The position numbers and the translations under genes were made by a program. From Halarcobacter sp. (GTDB lineage Bacteria; Campylobacterota; Campylobacteria; Campylobacterales; Arcobacteraceae), in NCBI GenBank assembly GCA_030145305.1, contig JAQYVX010000011.1, positions 1 to 64,000 on the forward strand: 64,000 nt of DNA, read 5' to 3'. The notes beneath the pieces are model-generated. The model was not told the DNA's origin. It saw only the letters and a list, made by a program, of their open reading frames with translations, and searched no databases. This document shows positions 55,770 through 64,000 of this stretch, piece after piece. Positions within the stretch are counted from its first letter, which is position 1. Each line of letters begins with the position of its first letter.

Positions 55770-56360
55770 ATGTTTGAAATAGTAGCTTTTTATCTGTTTT
55801 CAATCTTAACAATAGTTATGTTTTGTATAACAGTCTTTACAAATAATTCGTTATATGCATTAAGTTCATTAGCAGCGGGCATGATTTTCATTTCAGCTTT
55901 CTTCTTTTTACTTGACGCTGACTTTTTAGGTGCAGTGCAGATTGTTGTTTATACAGGTGCTGTTATGGCTTTATATGCCTTTGGTATGATGTTCTTTGAC
56001 TCTTTATCAATTGTTAAAGAAAAAATAAAAAACCCAAGATTAGTATTTTTATTAACAGGAGTTGTTGCACTTATAATTGTTATTATTTTTGTATCACCTA
56101 TTATTGGAGCAAATATAGAAGCCCAATATCCTGTTACTCCTACTTGGGGAAATTCACGTGATGTTGGTATTGTTTTATTTACAAAATATTTAATTCCTTT
56201 TGAAGTTGCAGCGGTAATGTTACTTGTTGCAATGATTGGTGGGATTATACTAGCTGGTAAAAAAATGGAAGTTTCTTATTCTGAAATGACTGAAAAAGAA
56301 ATTGATGATTTTGAAATACAAACTCGTGAAAATACAGCCGCTAAAAAGGATGAAAAATGA
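55770..56360 (+). CDS. nuoJ: NADH-quinone oxidoreductase subunit J
   Basis: 196 residues, five membrane helices (first about 2-22). Typical GAVQIVVYTGAVMALYAFGMMFF in TM3, proton-path region. Charged cytoplasmic tail. RBS GGAGGGA. Its stop overlaps nuoK by ATGA. Confidence 0.95.
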   Translation: MFEIVAFYLFSILTIVMFCITVFTNNSLYALSSLAAGMIFISAFFFLLDADFLGAVQIVVYTGAVMALYAFGMMFFDSLSIVKEKIKNPRLVFLLTGVVALIIVIIFVSPIIGANIEAQYPVTPTWGNSRDVGIVLFTKYLIPFEVAAVMLLVAMIGGIILAGKKMEVSYSEMTEKEIDDFEIQTRENTAAKKDEK

Positions 56361-56656
56361 GTTTAAATGCTTACTTAATTTTATCAACAATCTTATTTGT
56401 AATAGGTATGATGGGGGTAATTAGAAGAAAAAATCTTTTAATGCTCTTCTTTTCAACTGAAATAATGTTAAATGCAGTGAATATTGGGCTTGCTGCAATT
56501 TCTAAATTCTATGGGGATTTAACAGGTCAAATGTTTGCATTTTTTATTATTGCAATTGCAGCAAGTGAAGTAGCTATTGGATTGGGATTACTAATTCTTT
56601 GGTATAAAAGAACTGGATCAATTGATTTAGATGTATTACAAAAAATGAAGGGCTAA
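56357..56656 (+). CDS. nuoK: NADH-quinone oxidoreductase subunit K
   Basis: 99 residues, three membrane helices. Conserved Glu in FFSTEIMLNAVNIGL and second in ASEVAIGLGLLILWYKR, both on the proton path. Coupled to nuoJ (ATGA overlap). Confidence 0.97.
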   Translation: MSLNAYLILSTILFVIGMMGVIRRKNLLMLFFSTEIMLNAVNIGLAAISKFYGDLTGQMFAFFIIAIAASEVAIGLGLLILWYKRTGSIDLDVLQKMKG

Positions 56657-56659
56657 GGC

Positions 56660-58600
56660 ATGGAAAAATATTTATATATAGCACTTTTTGCTCCTTTAGT
56701 AGGTTCTTTAATAGCAGCACTATTTTCAATGCGACCAAAAATACTTTTTACAGGAGTTATAACTTCTATTTTATTAGCAGTTTCAATGATAGCTTCTTTA
56801 AATCTTTTATACTATGTATATTCAACAGAAGCAATAGTTCATGTTAAACTTATGGATTGGATTGTTATAGGAAATTTAGATATTCCTTTAGGCTTTGTAG
56901 TTGATCAAGTAAGTGTTACTATGATGGTTGTGGTTACTATTGTTTCAACAATGGTGCATATTCATTCAATTGGATATATGGATCATGATAAATCTTTTAA
57001 TAGATATTTTGCTTGGTTATCAGCTTTTGTATTTTCAATGATGATTTTAGTAATGAGTGATAACTTTGCAGGACTATTTATAGGCTGGGAAGGTGTTGGT
57101 CTTTGTTCATGGGGATTAATTGGTTTTTGGTATCACACAGTTGATAGAGAAAAATCATCAGATATTTATAAATCACCATTTTCAACACTTTCACCTTTTT
57201 CTTCAATAAGTCCTAGTTTTGCAGCAAATGAAGCATTTATTACAAATAGGGTTGCTGATCTTGGAATGTTAGTTGCAATATTCTTAATTTATTGGAATAT
57301 TGGAAGTTTACAATATGATGATGTCTTCGCACAAATTGGAACGCTAGAAACTGGTTTAATTGTAACAATTGCGATTTTCCTTTTTATTGGTGCAATGGGT
57401 AAATCAGCACAATTTCCATTTAATCAATGGCTTGCCAATGCAATGGAAGGACCAACTCCAGTTTCAGCTCTTATTCATGCTGCAACGATGGTAACAGCAG
57501 GGGTTTATTTGATAATTAGAGCAAATGAAATCTTTACAGCAGTTCCAGAGGTTGGGTATTTCATAGCTTGTCTTGGAGCATTTGTAGCAATTGGTGCTGC
57601 TTCTATGGCTTTAGTTGCAAGTAATATTAAAAAAATCATTGCTTTTTCAACTTTATCACAACTTGGATATATGTTTGTAGCTGCTGGTCTTGGAGCTTAT
57701 TGGGTAGCTTTATTTCATCTGGCAACTCATGCTTTCTTTAAATCAGTTCTTTTCTTAGGAGCTGGAAATGTTATGCATGGATTAAATAATGAAATAAATA
57801 TTAAAAAGATGGGTGGACTTCATAAATATATGAAATCAACATCAATTATTATGACAATAGCTTCAGTTGCACTTGCTGGAATTTTTCCACTATCTGGATT
57901 CTTTTCTAAAGACTTGATCTTAGAAACAGCTTTTGGTAGCCATGCATATATCTTATGGGCAGTTTTATGGATAACAGCAGGACTTACAGCCTTTTATTCA
58001 TTTAGACTTATAATGTATGTATTTCATGGAGAAGAAAATTTTAATAAATTTCAAGAGCCTAATTTTCATCCACATGAAACATATCCATTTGTAATTGCTG
58101 CTATGACACCACTTGTTGTTCTTGCTGTGGTTGCTGGTTTCTTTAAAACTTCATATATTGAGATGATTACTAAAAAATTACCTGAATTAGATATCCATGT
58201 AGCTTCTGGAACTTTTTGGGTTTTAGTAGTAGTAACTCTTGGAATTGCTTTAAGTGGAATTGCTTTTGCAGTTATCAAATTTAGAAAAGATGGAACATAT
58301 TTTAGTGAAAATAATAAAGATAAAGCCTTTTATAAACTATTAGCAAACCAATATTATATGCCTCATCTTATAGATAAAATAATTTTAAAACCATATTTAG
58401 CACTATCAAGCTTCTCTTGGAAAAAAATTGATTTAAAAATTGTTGATGCAATTGTTGATGGTGTAGCAAAAGTTATTTATAAAAGTGGTGAAGGAACTAG
58501 ACTTATTCAAACAGGTAACTTATCAAGTTCTTTAAGATTGATGATCTTTGGAATCACAGTATTATTAGTGTTAAGTGTTGCACTTGGCATAGCGAAGTAA
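56660..58600 (+). CDS. nuoL: NADH-quinone oxidoreductase subunit L
   Basis: 646 residues, antiporter-like proton-pumping subunit. GWEGVGLCSWGLIGFW (TM5 Glu), SAQFPFNQWLANAMEGPTPVSALIHAATMVTAGVYL, and KKIIAFSTLSQLGYM are intact. A long lateral helix and extra TM lie at the C-terminus. Distal end of the membrane arm. Confidence 0.97.
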   Translation: MEKYLYIALFAPLVGSLIAALFSMRPKILFTGVITSILLAVSMIASLNLLYYVYSTEAIVHVKLMDWIVIGNLDIPLGFVVDQVSVTMMVVVTIVSTMVHIHSIGYMDHDKSFNRYFAWLSAFVFSMMILVMSDNFAGLFIGWEGVGLCSWGLIGFWYHTVDREKSSDIYKSPFSTLSPFSSISPSFAANEAFITNRVADLGMLVAIFLIYWNIGSLQYDDVFAQIGTLETGLIVTIAIFLFIGAMGKSAQFPFNQWLANAMEGPTPVSALIHAATMVTAGVYLIIRANEIFTAVPEVGYFIACLGAFVAIGAASMALVASNIKKIIAFSTLSQLGYMFVAAGLGAYWVALFHLATHAFFKSVLFLGAGNVMHGLNNEINIKKMGGLHKYMKSTSIIMTIASVALAGIFPLSGFFSKDLILETAFGSHAYILWAVLWITAGLTAFYSFRLIMYVFHGEENFNKFQEPNFHPHETYPFVIAAMTPLVVLAVVAGFFKTSYIEMITKKLPELDIHVASGTFWVLVVVTLGIALSGIAFAVIKFRKDGTYFSENNKDKAFYKLLANQYYMPHLIDKIILKPYLALSSFSWKKIDLKIVDAIVDGVAKVIYKSGEGTRLIQTGNLSSSLRLMIFGITVLLVLSVALGIAK

Positions 58601-58612
58601 GGGGTTAGATAG

Positions 58613-60142
58613 ATGGAACACATTTTATCAATTTTAATATTTTTTCCAGCATTTGCAGCATTGATTGGATTTTTAGTAAAAGATGATTCTATTAGAATTT
58701 ATGGAATCGTCGTAACTGCAATTGAGTTTGTCTTAAGTCTTTTACTTTGGTCAAACTTTGATTCAACAGTAGCTGGAATGCAATTTCTTGAAACAATTCC
58801 TATGATAAGTGCATATGGAATTAACTATATTGTTGGAATAGATGGAATTTCATTATTCTTAGTAATTATGACAACCTTTATGACAATGATTTCAATTATT
58901 GGATTGAGCGAAAAAAGAAATTTAAAGCATTTATTAATCACTGTGTTATTTTTAGAAATGACTATGGTGGGGGTATTTTTAGCTTTAGATGCAATTATTT
59001 TCTACTTATTCTGGGAATTATCCCTTGTTCCAATGCTTTATATAATTGGAGCTTGGGGTGGAAATTTAAGAATTTATGCAGCGATTAAATTTTTCTTATA
59101 TACCTTCATAGGTTCTTTAATTATGCTTGTTGGTATGTTATATTTAGGATATGTGTATTTTCAAACAACAGGAAATTGGAGCTTTAGTCTACAAGATTGG
59201 AATATGATGATTTTGCCATTTGATATGCAGTTTTGGTTATTTATTGCATTCTTTTGTGGTTTTGCAATCAAAGTTCCGATGTTTCCATTTCATACATGGC
59301 TTCCTTATGCTCATGGACAAGCCCCAACAATAGGTTCGGTATTACTAGCCGCAGTTCTATTGAAAATGGGAACATACGGGTTTGTAAGATTTTCTTTACC
59401 TTTATTTCCTGATGCTTCTGTATATTTTATAATTCCAATGGCTATTTTAGCTCTTATAGCAATTGTTTACACCGCTATGGTAGCTTATGCTCAAGAAGAT
59501 ATGAAACAAGTAATTGCCTACTCCTCTGTATCTCATATGGGTGTAATTATCTTAGGTATTTTTGCACTAAATGTAGAAGGAATTGGTGGTTCAATTTTCT
59601 TAATGATTTCACATGGTATTGTTTCTGGGGCTCTGTTTATGTTAGTTGGAGTTATTTATGATAGAAGACATACTAAGATGATAAAAGATTTTGGAGGATT
59701 AGCTTTAGTTATGCCAAAATTTGCAACAATTTTTGCAATTATGTTAATGGCATCCATAGGACTTCCTTTGACTATTGGTTTTGTTGGAGAGTTTTTATCT
59801 TTACTTGGATTCTTTAAAGTTTCTCCTGTTTTAACAGTAATTGCAGGTCTTACAATTATTTTAGGAGCTGTTTATATGTTAGTTATGTATAAAAAGTCTT
59901 TCTTTGGACCACTTACAAACGAAGCAAATAAAACCCTTGAAGATGTAAAAGGAAAAGAGTTAGTAGCTTTAATTCCTTTAGTAGCTTTAGTTGTTATTTT
60001 AGGTGTTTACCCAAAACCAATTTTAGATCCAATAAATAGATCAGTTTCACAGTTGGTTGAAGTTATGCAAATAAAAGCAGTAAACCCAAGCACTAAGGCA
60101 AAAATCTTAGAGTATAACACAACAGCAGGAGGTGCAAAATGA
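58613..60142 (+). CDS. nuoM: NADH-quinone oxidoreductase subunit M
   Basis: 509 residues, antiporter-like subunit. FYLFWELSLVPMLYIIGAWGG (TM5 Glu), KVPMFPFHTWLPYAHGQAPTIGSVLLAAVLLKMGTYG and KQVIAYSSVSHMGVI present. The stop overlaps nuoN by four bases (ATGA). Confidence 0.97.
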   Translation: MEHILSILIFFPAFAALIGFLVKDDSIRIYGIVVTAIEFVLSLLLWSNFDSTVAGMQFLETIPMISAYGINYIVGIDGISLFLVIMTTFMTMISIIGLSEKRNLKHLLITVLFLEMTMVGVFLALDAIIFYLFWELSLVPMLYIIGAWGGNLRIYAAIKFFLYTFIGSLIMLVGMLYLGYVYFQTTGNWSFSLQDWNMMILPFDMQFWLFIAFFCGFAIKVPMFPFHTWLPYAHGQAPTIGSVLLAAVLLKMGTYGFVRFSLPLFPDASVYFIIPMAILALIAIVYTAMVAYAQEDMKQVIAYSSVSHMGVIILGIFALNVEGIGGSIFLMISHGIVSGALFMLVGVIYDRRHTKMIKDFGGLALVMPKFATIFAIMLMASIGLPLTIGFVGEFLSLLGFFKVSPVLTVIAGLTIILGAVYMLVMYKKSFFGPLTNEANKTLEDVKGKELVALIPLVALVVILGVYPKPILDPINRSVSQLVEVMQIKAVNPSTKAKILEYNTTAGGAK

Positions 60143-61629
60143 TAGATGTAGCACCTATATCAATTGAATTTGCAAGTTTAAATTTTGGAACAATTGTTCC
60201 AATGTTAGTTGCCATTGTTGGAGCACTTGTAATTTTATGTATTGACTTAGCAAATAAAAAACTTGATAAGTCTTTATATATTATGTTAACAGTTCTATTT
60301 TTGATTGTTGACTTAGGAACACTTCTTGGCTACTCAGGTGATGTTAGAGGATTCTTTGACTTAATGTTAGTTGATGGAATTGCAATTCTTTCACAAGGAG
60401 TTATTGTAGTTGCAGCACTAGTATTTGTAATAACTGCAATGAGTAATTTAAGATTCCAAGAGTATAGGTATCCTGAGTATTTTGCACTATATTTATTTAT
60501 GGTTGCAGGTTTTCAGTTTATGGTAAGTTCAGACTCTTTGATTCTAATTTTTGTAGGACTTGAAACAGCTTCAATGGCATTGTATACAATAATAGCAATG
60601 CATAACAGAAGAAATGCTTTAGAAGCTGCAATTAAGTACTTCACAATGGGTGCTTTAGCAACTGCATTTTTTGCTTTTGGTTCTATGATTTTTTATGCAA
60701 TTACAGGTACTGTAGAATTAGGTCAAATTTCGGAAATATTAGTTGCCTCAAATTTTGAAAATTATCCAATGATTTTAATTGGTGTAATTTTTATGCTAGG
60801 AGCTTTAGGTTTCAAATTATCACTAGTTCCTTATCATACTTGGCTACCTGATGTTTATGAAGGTTCAACTGCTGCCTTAGCTGGATTTATGTCAATTGTT
60901 CCAAAGATGGCTGGATTTGTTGTAGCTCTTAGATTTTTTGAAATCTTTATTTCAAGTGGAGATATTTATGTTGAGATAATTTTATATGTAACAGTTGTTT
61001 TATCTATGACTGTTCCAAATATCATAGCCCTTGTGCAAACTGATATTAATAGAATGCTTGCTTACTCATCAATCTCAAATGCAGGTTTTGCAATGAGTGC
61101 AATTTTAATAGGAACTACGCAAGCTACTAATGCCTTATTCTTATATTGGATTCTATTTTTAATTACAAACTTTGGAGCATTTACAATGTTATGGCTAAAT
61201 AGAAGTAAAGATTATGATTCTTTTGATTCTGATCATTCTTTAGATAAATATTCAGGTTTAATAAAAACTTCTCCTTTTGCGGCAAGTATGATGGGATTGT
61301 TTTTACTTTCACTTGCAGGTCTTCCACCTTTTGCACTTTTCTGGGGAAAGATGTATTTAATTGGAAGTGCTGTTAATGCTGGATACATGATATTAGCCCT
61401 TGTAATGGTAATAAACGCTGGAATTGCAGGATATTATTATTTAAAACCAATTGTATATATGTTCTTAAAAGATCCAATTGAAGGAAATAAGACTAAGTAC
61501 ATGGAAAATGCAACGACTCCAATTAAAGCATTAATTGGATTTTGTGCGATTATAACTATTTTATCAATATTTTTAATTGAACCACTATTAGAGATAATTT
61601 CTTATTATGTTCAAATCTCTGGTTACTAG
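60139..61629 (+). CDS. nuoN: NADH-quinone oxidoreductase subunit N
   Basis: 496 residues, antiporter-like subunit and last gene of the operon. FVGLETASMALYTIIAM (TM5 Glu), KLSLVPYHTWLPDVYEGSTAALAGFMSIVPKM and NRMLAYSSISNAGFAMSA present. The stop codon lies within the operon terminator stem. Confidence 0.97.
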   Translation: MIDVAPISIEFASLNFGTIVPMLVAIVGALVILCIDLANKKLDKSLYIMLTVLFLIVDLGTLLGYSGDVRGFFDLMLVDGIAILSQGVIVVAALVFVITAMSNLRFQEYRYPEYFALYLFMVAGFQFMVSSDSLILIFVGLETASMALYTIIAMHNRRNALEAAIKYFTMGALATAFFAFGSMIFYAITGTVELGQISEILVASNFENYPMILIGVIFMLGALGFKLSLVPYHTWLPDVYEGSTAALAGFMSIVPKMAGFVVALRFFEIFISSGDIYVEIILYVTVVLSMTVPNIIALVQTDINRMLAYSSISNAGFAMSAILIGTTQATNALFLYWILFLITNFGAFTMLWLNRSKDYDSFDSDHSLDKYSGLIKTSPFAASMMGLFLLSLAGLPPFALFWGKMYLIGSAVNAGYMILALVMVINAGIAGYYYLKPIVYMFLKDPIEGNKTKYMENATTPIKALIGFCAIITILSIFLIEPLLEIISYYVQISGY

Positions 61630-61650
61630 GATTTTTCCTAGTAACTTTTT
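61622..61650 (+). terminator. nuo operon terminator containing two stop codons
   Basis: Perfect 9-bp stem GTTACTAGG (61622-61630) / CCTAGTAAC (61637-61645), six-base loop, followed by TTTTT. The left arm contains the nuoN stop (TAG 61627-61629), the right arm the stop of the convergent gene (complement of 61638-61640). The minus strand lacks a T tract, so it mainly terminates nuo. Confidence 0.85.
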
Positions 61651-62258
61651 GTTCTAGTTTTTTTTAAAGCTCTATTTGCATATATTAAATTATCCGCCAT
61701 TTCAATTAATCTCTTTTTATACTTTTCAAGTAAATCTTCTTGGGGGGTTATAGCTTGCCAATCTACATCTTTTGCTCCAATTGCAGTAGAGGTGTGTTTC
61801 ATAAATGTTTTTGTAGTATAGAAACTATGATTCATAAAATATTTTGTTGTGTTATAATTTATTAAAATGGAAGCTTTATTAACACTTGTTTTTCTATGGG
61901 TGGATTGTACTTGTCCATAAGGCCAGTAATAATAAGCAACCATTCTTTCAGAAAATTTTGCATGAACTTTGTTTCTAGAAAAGAGATTATTTCTATCAGC
62001 TAAAATAACAAAAGCATCGGCTTCTTCTATGTCATCTAATTCATCATTTAATTCATCTTTTATTACACACTTTGCAGGTATATCGCCTTTTTTCTGCGTA
62101 CAGCATCTACATTGAGTACATCTAGCAATTTGCATTTCACTAATTTTTGTTCTATGATTTTCAATTCCTAAGGAAGTAAAATATGCACTTAAAAAATCTA
62201 TTATTTCATTCATTTCATTATGATATTTTTCTACACAATCTATAAATCTTATGACCAT
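61638..62258 (-). CDS. Flavodoxin-like reductase with Cys cluster (iron-sulfur flavoprotein type)
   Basis: 206 residues. Flavodoxin/NADPH-dependent FMN reductase fold, with an early CTQCRCC followed after ten residues by another Cys (AKC), a spacing close to the CxxCxxCx(n)C of iron-sulfur flavoproteins. ADAFVILADRNNLFSRNKVHAKFSERM is the usual flavin-site region. The expected N-terminal GSPR-type phosphate loop is not evident (FIDCVEKYHNEMNEI instead). Start supported by AAGGA upstream. Convergent with nuoN; a link to complex I electron supply is only a thought. Confidence 0.75.
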   Translation of the reverse strand: MVIRFIDCVEKYHNEMNEIIDFLSAYFTSLGIENHRTKISEMQIARCTQCRCCTQKKGDIPAKCVIKDELNDELDDIEEADAFVILADRNNLFSRNKVHAKFSERMVAYYYWPYGQVQSTHRKTSVNKASILINYNTTKYFMNHSFYTTKTFMKHTSTAIGAKDVDWQAITPQEDLLEKYKKRLIEMADNLIYANRALKKTRTKSY

Positions 62259-62415
62259 TGTTAGTCCTTAAATATATATGTATAAAATTTTAACATAAGT
62301 ATGTAAATTTTATGCGAAGATATTGAGAAAAAAGCGCTAAGAGATAAACTAAACTAAAAGTAATTGATAACTTGTTACAATCCCATACAAATTTTAAAAA
62401 TTATAAGGAAATCCC

Positions 62416-63279
62416 TTGAAAACTATAAGTGTTGCACACTCTCCTGATGCTGATGATATTTTTATGTATTATGCAATTAAATTTGGCTGGGTTACATCAA
62501 ATGATGCCATTTTTACAAATATAGCAGACGATATTGAAACTTTAAATAAAGCCACATTAAAAGGCGAATACGACATTTGTGCTATCTCTTTTGCTTTGTA
62601 TCCTTTTGTAAAAGATGATTATGCTTTGCTTAAAACTGCTGTTTCATTTGGTGAAGGTTATGGACCTAAGCTTATAAAAAGAAAAGGAACAAAACTAAAA
62701 AGAAATTTTAAAGTTGCACTTAGTGGTGAGTTTACTACAAATGGATTGCTTTTTAAAATAGCTTATCCTGAAGCTAGAATTACTTATATGAACTTTTTAG
62801 ATATTGAAAAAGCAGTTATTGACGGAGTTGTTGATGCTGGAGTTTTAATTCATGAATCAATTTTATCTTTTGATGATGAGCTTGAAGTAGAACGAGAAAT
62901 ATGGGATATTTGGGTTGAACTTAGTGGTGGAGATTTACCTTTACCTTTAGGTGGAATGTGCATAAGACGTTCAATTCCTCTTCATAGTGCAATTGATTAT
63001 GAAAATACATTAATTAAAGCTGTTGATGTAGCAAATAAAAATAGAAAAGTCTTAGCTCCTATGCTTTTAGAAAAAGGACTTATTAGAGTCGATGCTGCAA
63101 CTTTAGATACCTATTTAGATCTTTATGCAAATGATAATTCTGTAAAGTTAAGTGAAATTCAATATAAAGCTTTAGATAAATTATTTGAACTTGGATATAA
63201 AAATGGTTTTTATGAAAACTTAGTTCGAGCAAAAGATTTTTTAATACCTGAAGAATACGAGGAATTACGAGCAAAGTGA
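62416..63279 (+). CDS. mqnD: Futalosine-pathway menaquinone enzyme, MqnD-type
   Basis: 287 residues, periplasmic-binding-protein-like fold. N-terminal SVAHSPDADDIFMYYAI is the Campylobacterota form of the MqnD/MqnA signature (SP-x-P/A-x-D). DICAISFALYPFV, LSGEFTTNGLLFKIAYPEA, DAGVLIHESILSF and LPLPLGGMCIRRS follow. MqnD forms 1,4-dihydroxy-6-naphthoate; homologous MqnA cannot be fully excluded by eye. TTG start with AAGGAAAT upstream. Stop overlaps murB start (GTGA). It supplies the menaquinone that complex I reduces. Confidence 0.88.
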   Translation: MKTISVAHSPDADDIFMYYAIKFGWVTSNDAIFTNIADDIETLNKATLKGEYDICAISFALYPFVKDDYALLKTAVSFGEGYGPKLIKRKGTKLKRNFKVALSGEFTTNGLLFKIAYPEARITYMNFLDIEKAVIDGVVDAGVLIHESILSFDDELEVEREIWDIWVELSGGDLPLPLGGMCIRRSIPLHSAIDYENTLIKAVDVANKNRKVLAPMLLEKGLIRVDAATLDTYLDLYANDNSVKLSEIQYKALDKLFELGYKNGFYENLVRAKDFLIPEEYEELRAK

Positions 63280-64000
63280 GTTTAGAAAACAAGCTTGAAA
63301 ATAGCTATAAAACAATAGACTTTTCAAAATATTCATCTATAAAAATAGGGCCAATAGCACAAATAAAAGTAATAAATGAAATTGGTGATTATAGAGATTT
63401 TCAAATAATTGGACGAGCTAATAATCTTCTTATTTCAGATAATCACCCAAATTTTGCAATTTTGGGTGAAGCTTTTAATTATATAAAAGAAAAAGATGGT
63501 AAGTTGTATGTTGGATGTGCTACAACTTCAGGAAAACTTTTAACATATGCACGAAAAAATAATATAGCAGATTTAGAATTTTTGGCAAAACTTCCCGGAA
63601 ATATTGGAGGTTTAGTTAAAATGAATGCAGGTTTAAAATCTTGGGAAATTTTTAACTATATAGATAAAATCAAAACAAAAGATGCATATATAAAAAAAGA
63701 AGATATAAACTACTCATATAGAGAAACAAAAATAGATACTATAGTTTATGAAGTGGTTTTTAATATAGAATATGGTTTTTCAAAAGAAAAATTAAAAGAA
63801 TTTAATAAAATGCGAGATAATCAACCTCAAACTCCTAGTGCTGGGTCTTGTTTTAAAAATCCAAAAGGTGATTTTGCAGGTAGATTAATAGAAGAGGTTG
63901 GTTTAAAAGGTTTTAAAAAAGGTGATATGTCTTTTAGTGAAGTACATTCAAATTTTTTAGTTAATCATGGACAGGGCAAGTTCCAAGATGCAATATACCT
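63276..64000 (+). CDS. murB: UDP-N-acetylenolpyruvoylglucosamine reductase MurB, 3'-truncated by window
   Basis: The first ~241 residues from a GTG start at 63276. FAD enzyme making UDP-MurNAc. IIGRANNLLISDNHP, LEFLAKLPGNIGGLVKMNAG, INYSYRETKID, PQTPSAGSCFKNPKGDFAGRLIEEVGLKGF and SEVHSNFLVNHG are MurB signatures of the short type IIb-like form seen in this phylum. Overlaps mqnD stop by GTGA. The stop codon lies outside the window, only the last ~20 residues missing. Confidence 0.95.
   Translation, partial: MSLENKLENSYKTIDFSKYSSIKIGPIAQIKVINEIGDYRDFQIIGRANNLLISDNHPNFAILGEAFNYIKEKDGKLYVGCATTSGKLLTYARKNNIADLEFLAKLPGNIGGLVKMNAGLKSWEIFNYIDKIKTKDAYIKKEDINYSYRETKIDTIVYEVVFNIEYGFSKEKLKEFNKMRDNQPQTPSAGSCFKNPKGDFAGRLIEEVGLKGFKKGDMSFSEVHSNFLVNHGQGKFQDAIY

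Noticed and set aside
1-64000. CRISPR arrays and tRNA genes
   Set aside because: No regularly spaced repeats and no cloverleaf-like sequences were found in the gene-free gaps.

Overview
The window is AT-rich, gene-dense chromosomal DNA from a member of the Campylobacterota, most likely the Arcobacter group (Arcobacteraceae). The evidence is the gene repertoire. There is a 14-subunit-position nuo operon in which the NADH-binding NuoE and NuoF are replaced by two short proteins. There is a Csd4/Pgp1-type peptidoglycan carboxypeptidase with a Gln zinc ligand, a futalosine-pathway menaquinone enzyme, a short MurB, a QueH with a long C-terminal extension, CcoG, and the block lpxB-fabZ-lpxA-clpX-mreB-mreC. 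The genus assignment is inference; I could not run a search.

Layout. 1-141: 3' end of a 5S rRNA gene followed by two terminator hairpins. 0.2-6 kb: an SLC13 carboxylate transporter, a TonB-like protein, rpsU, moaC with a DUF493 gene, and a pair of secreted peptidoglycan carboxypeptidases (M15-like and M99/Csd4). 6-11.4 kb (minus): dnaE-surE-small ORF and a patatin-like phospholipase. 11.5-20.3 kb: a DJ-1 protein, two tandem FlgO-like lipoproteins, recJ, pyrG, ccoG and mnmG. 20.6-25.9 kb: a Cache-domain chemoreceptor, riboflavin synthase and a two-gene GMC oxidoreductase. 25.8-32.3 kb (minus): the envelope and cell-shape block ending with queH. 32.4-33.7 kb: a lipoprotein with an apparent ATT start, then nfo.

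33.7-42.0 kb is the accessory region. Type I-like hsdM and hsdS are followed without a break by an ABC-type AAA ATPase, an HNH nuclease and a second, different HNH nuclease, then a RhuM-family gene with its own promoter. No HsdR helicase/nuclease is present. The ATPase-HNH pair resembles the Septu (PtuA/PtuB) arrangement and takes the place normally held by hsdR. HsdS carries an extra ~130-residue C-terminal region that could couple the methylase to this module. This is the best candidate here for an under-described defence system.

42.1-47.5 kb: an FMN-reductase-like protein, a membrane protein, an AEC transporter overlapping a Sel1/TPR lipoprotein, and a small membrane protein with a AAA+ ATPase. 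47.6-61.6 kb: the complete nuo operon (A, B, C, D, E-like, F-like, G-N), closed by a hairpin that contains the stop codons of nuoN and of the convergent flavoprotein gene. The protein in the NuoF position aligns by eye with the C-terminal half of NuoG, which suggests a partial duplication. 62.4-64 kb: mqnD and a 3'-truncated murB. Complex I, menaquinone synthesis, CcoG and flavoproteins together point to a respiratory metabolism in which complex I probably takes electrons from a carrier other than NADH.
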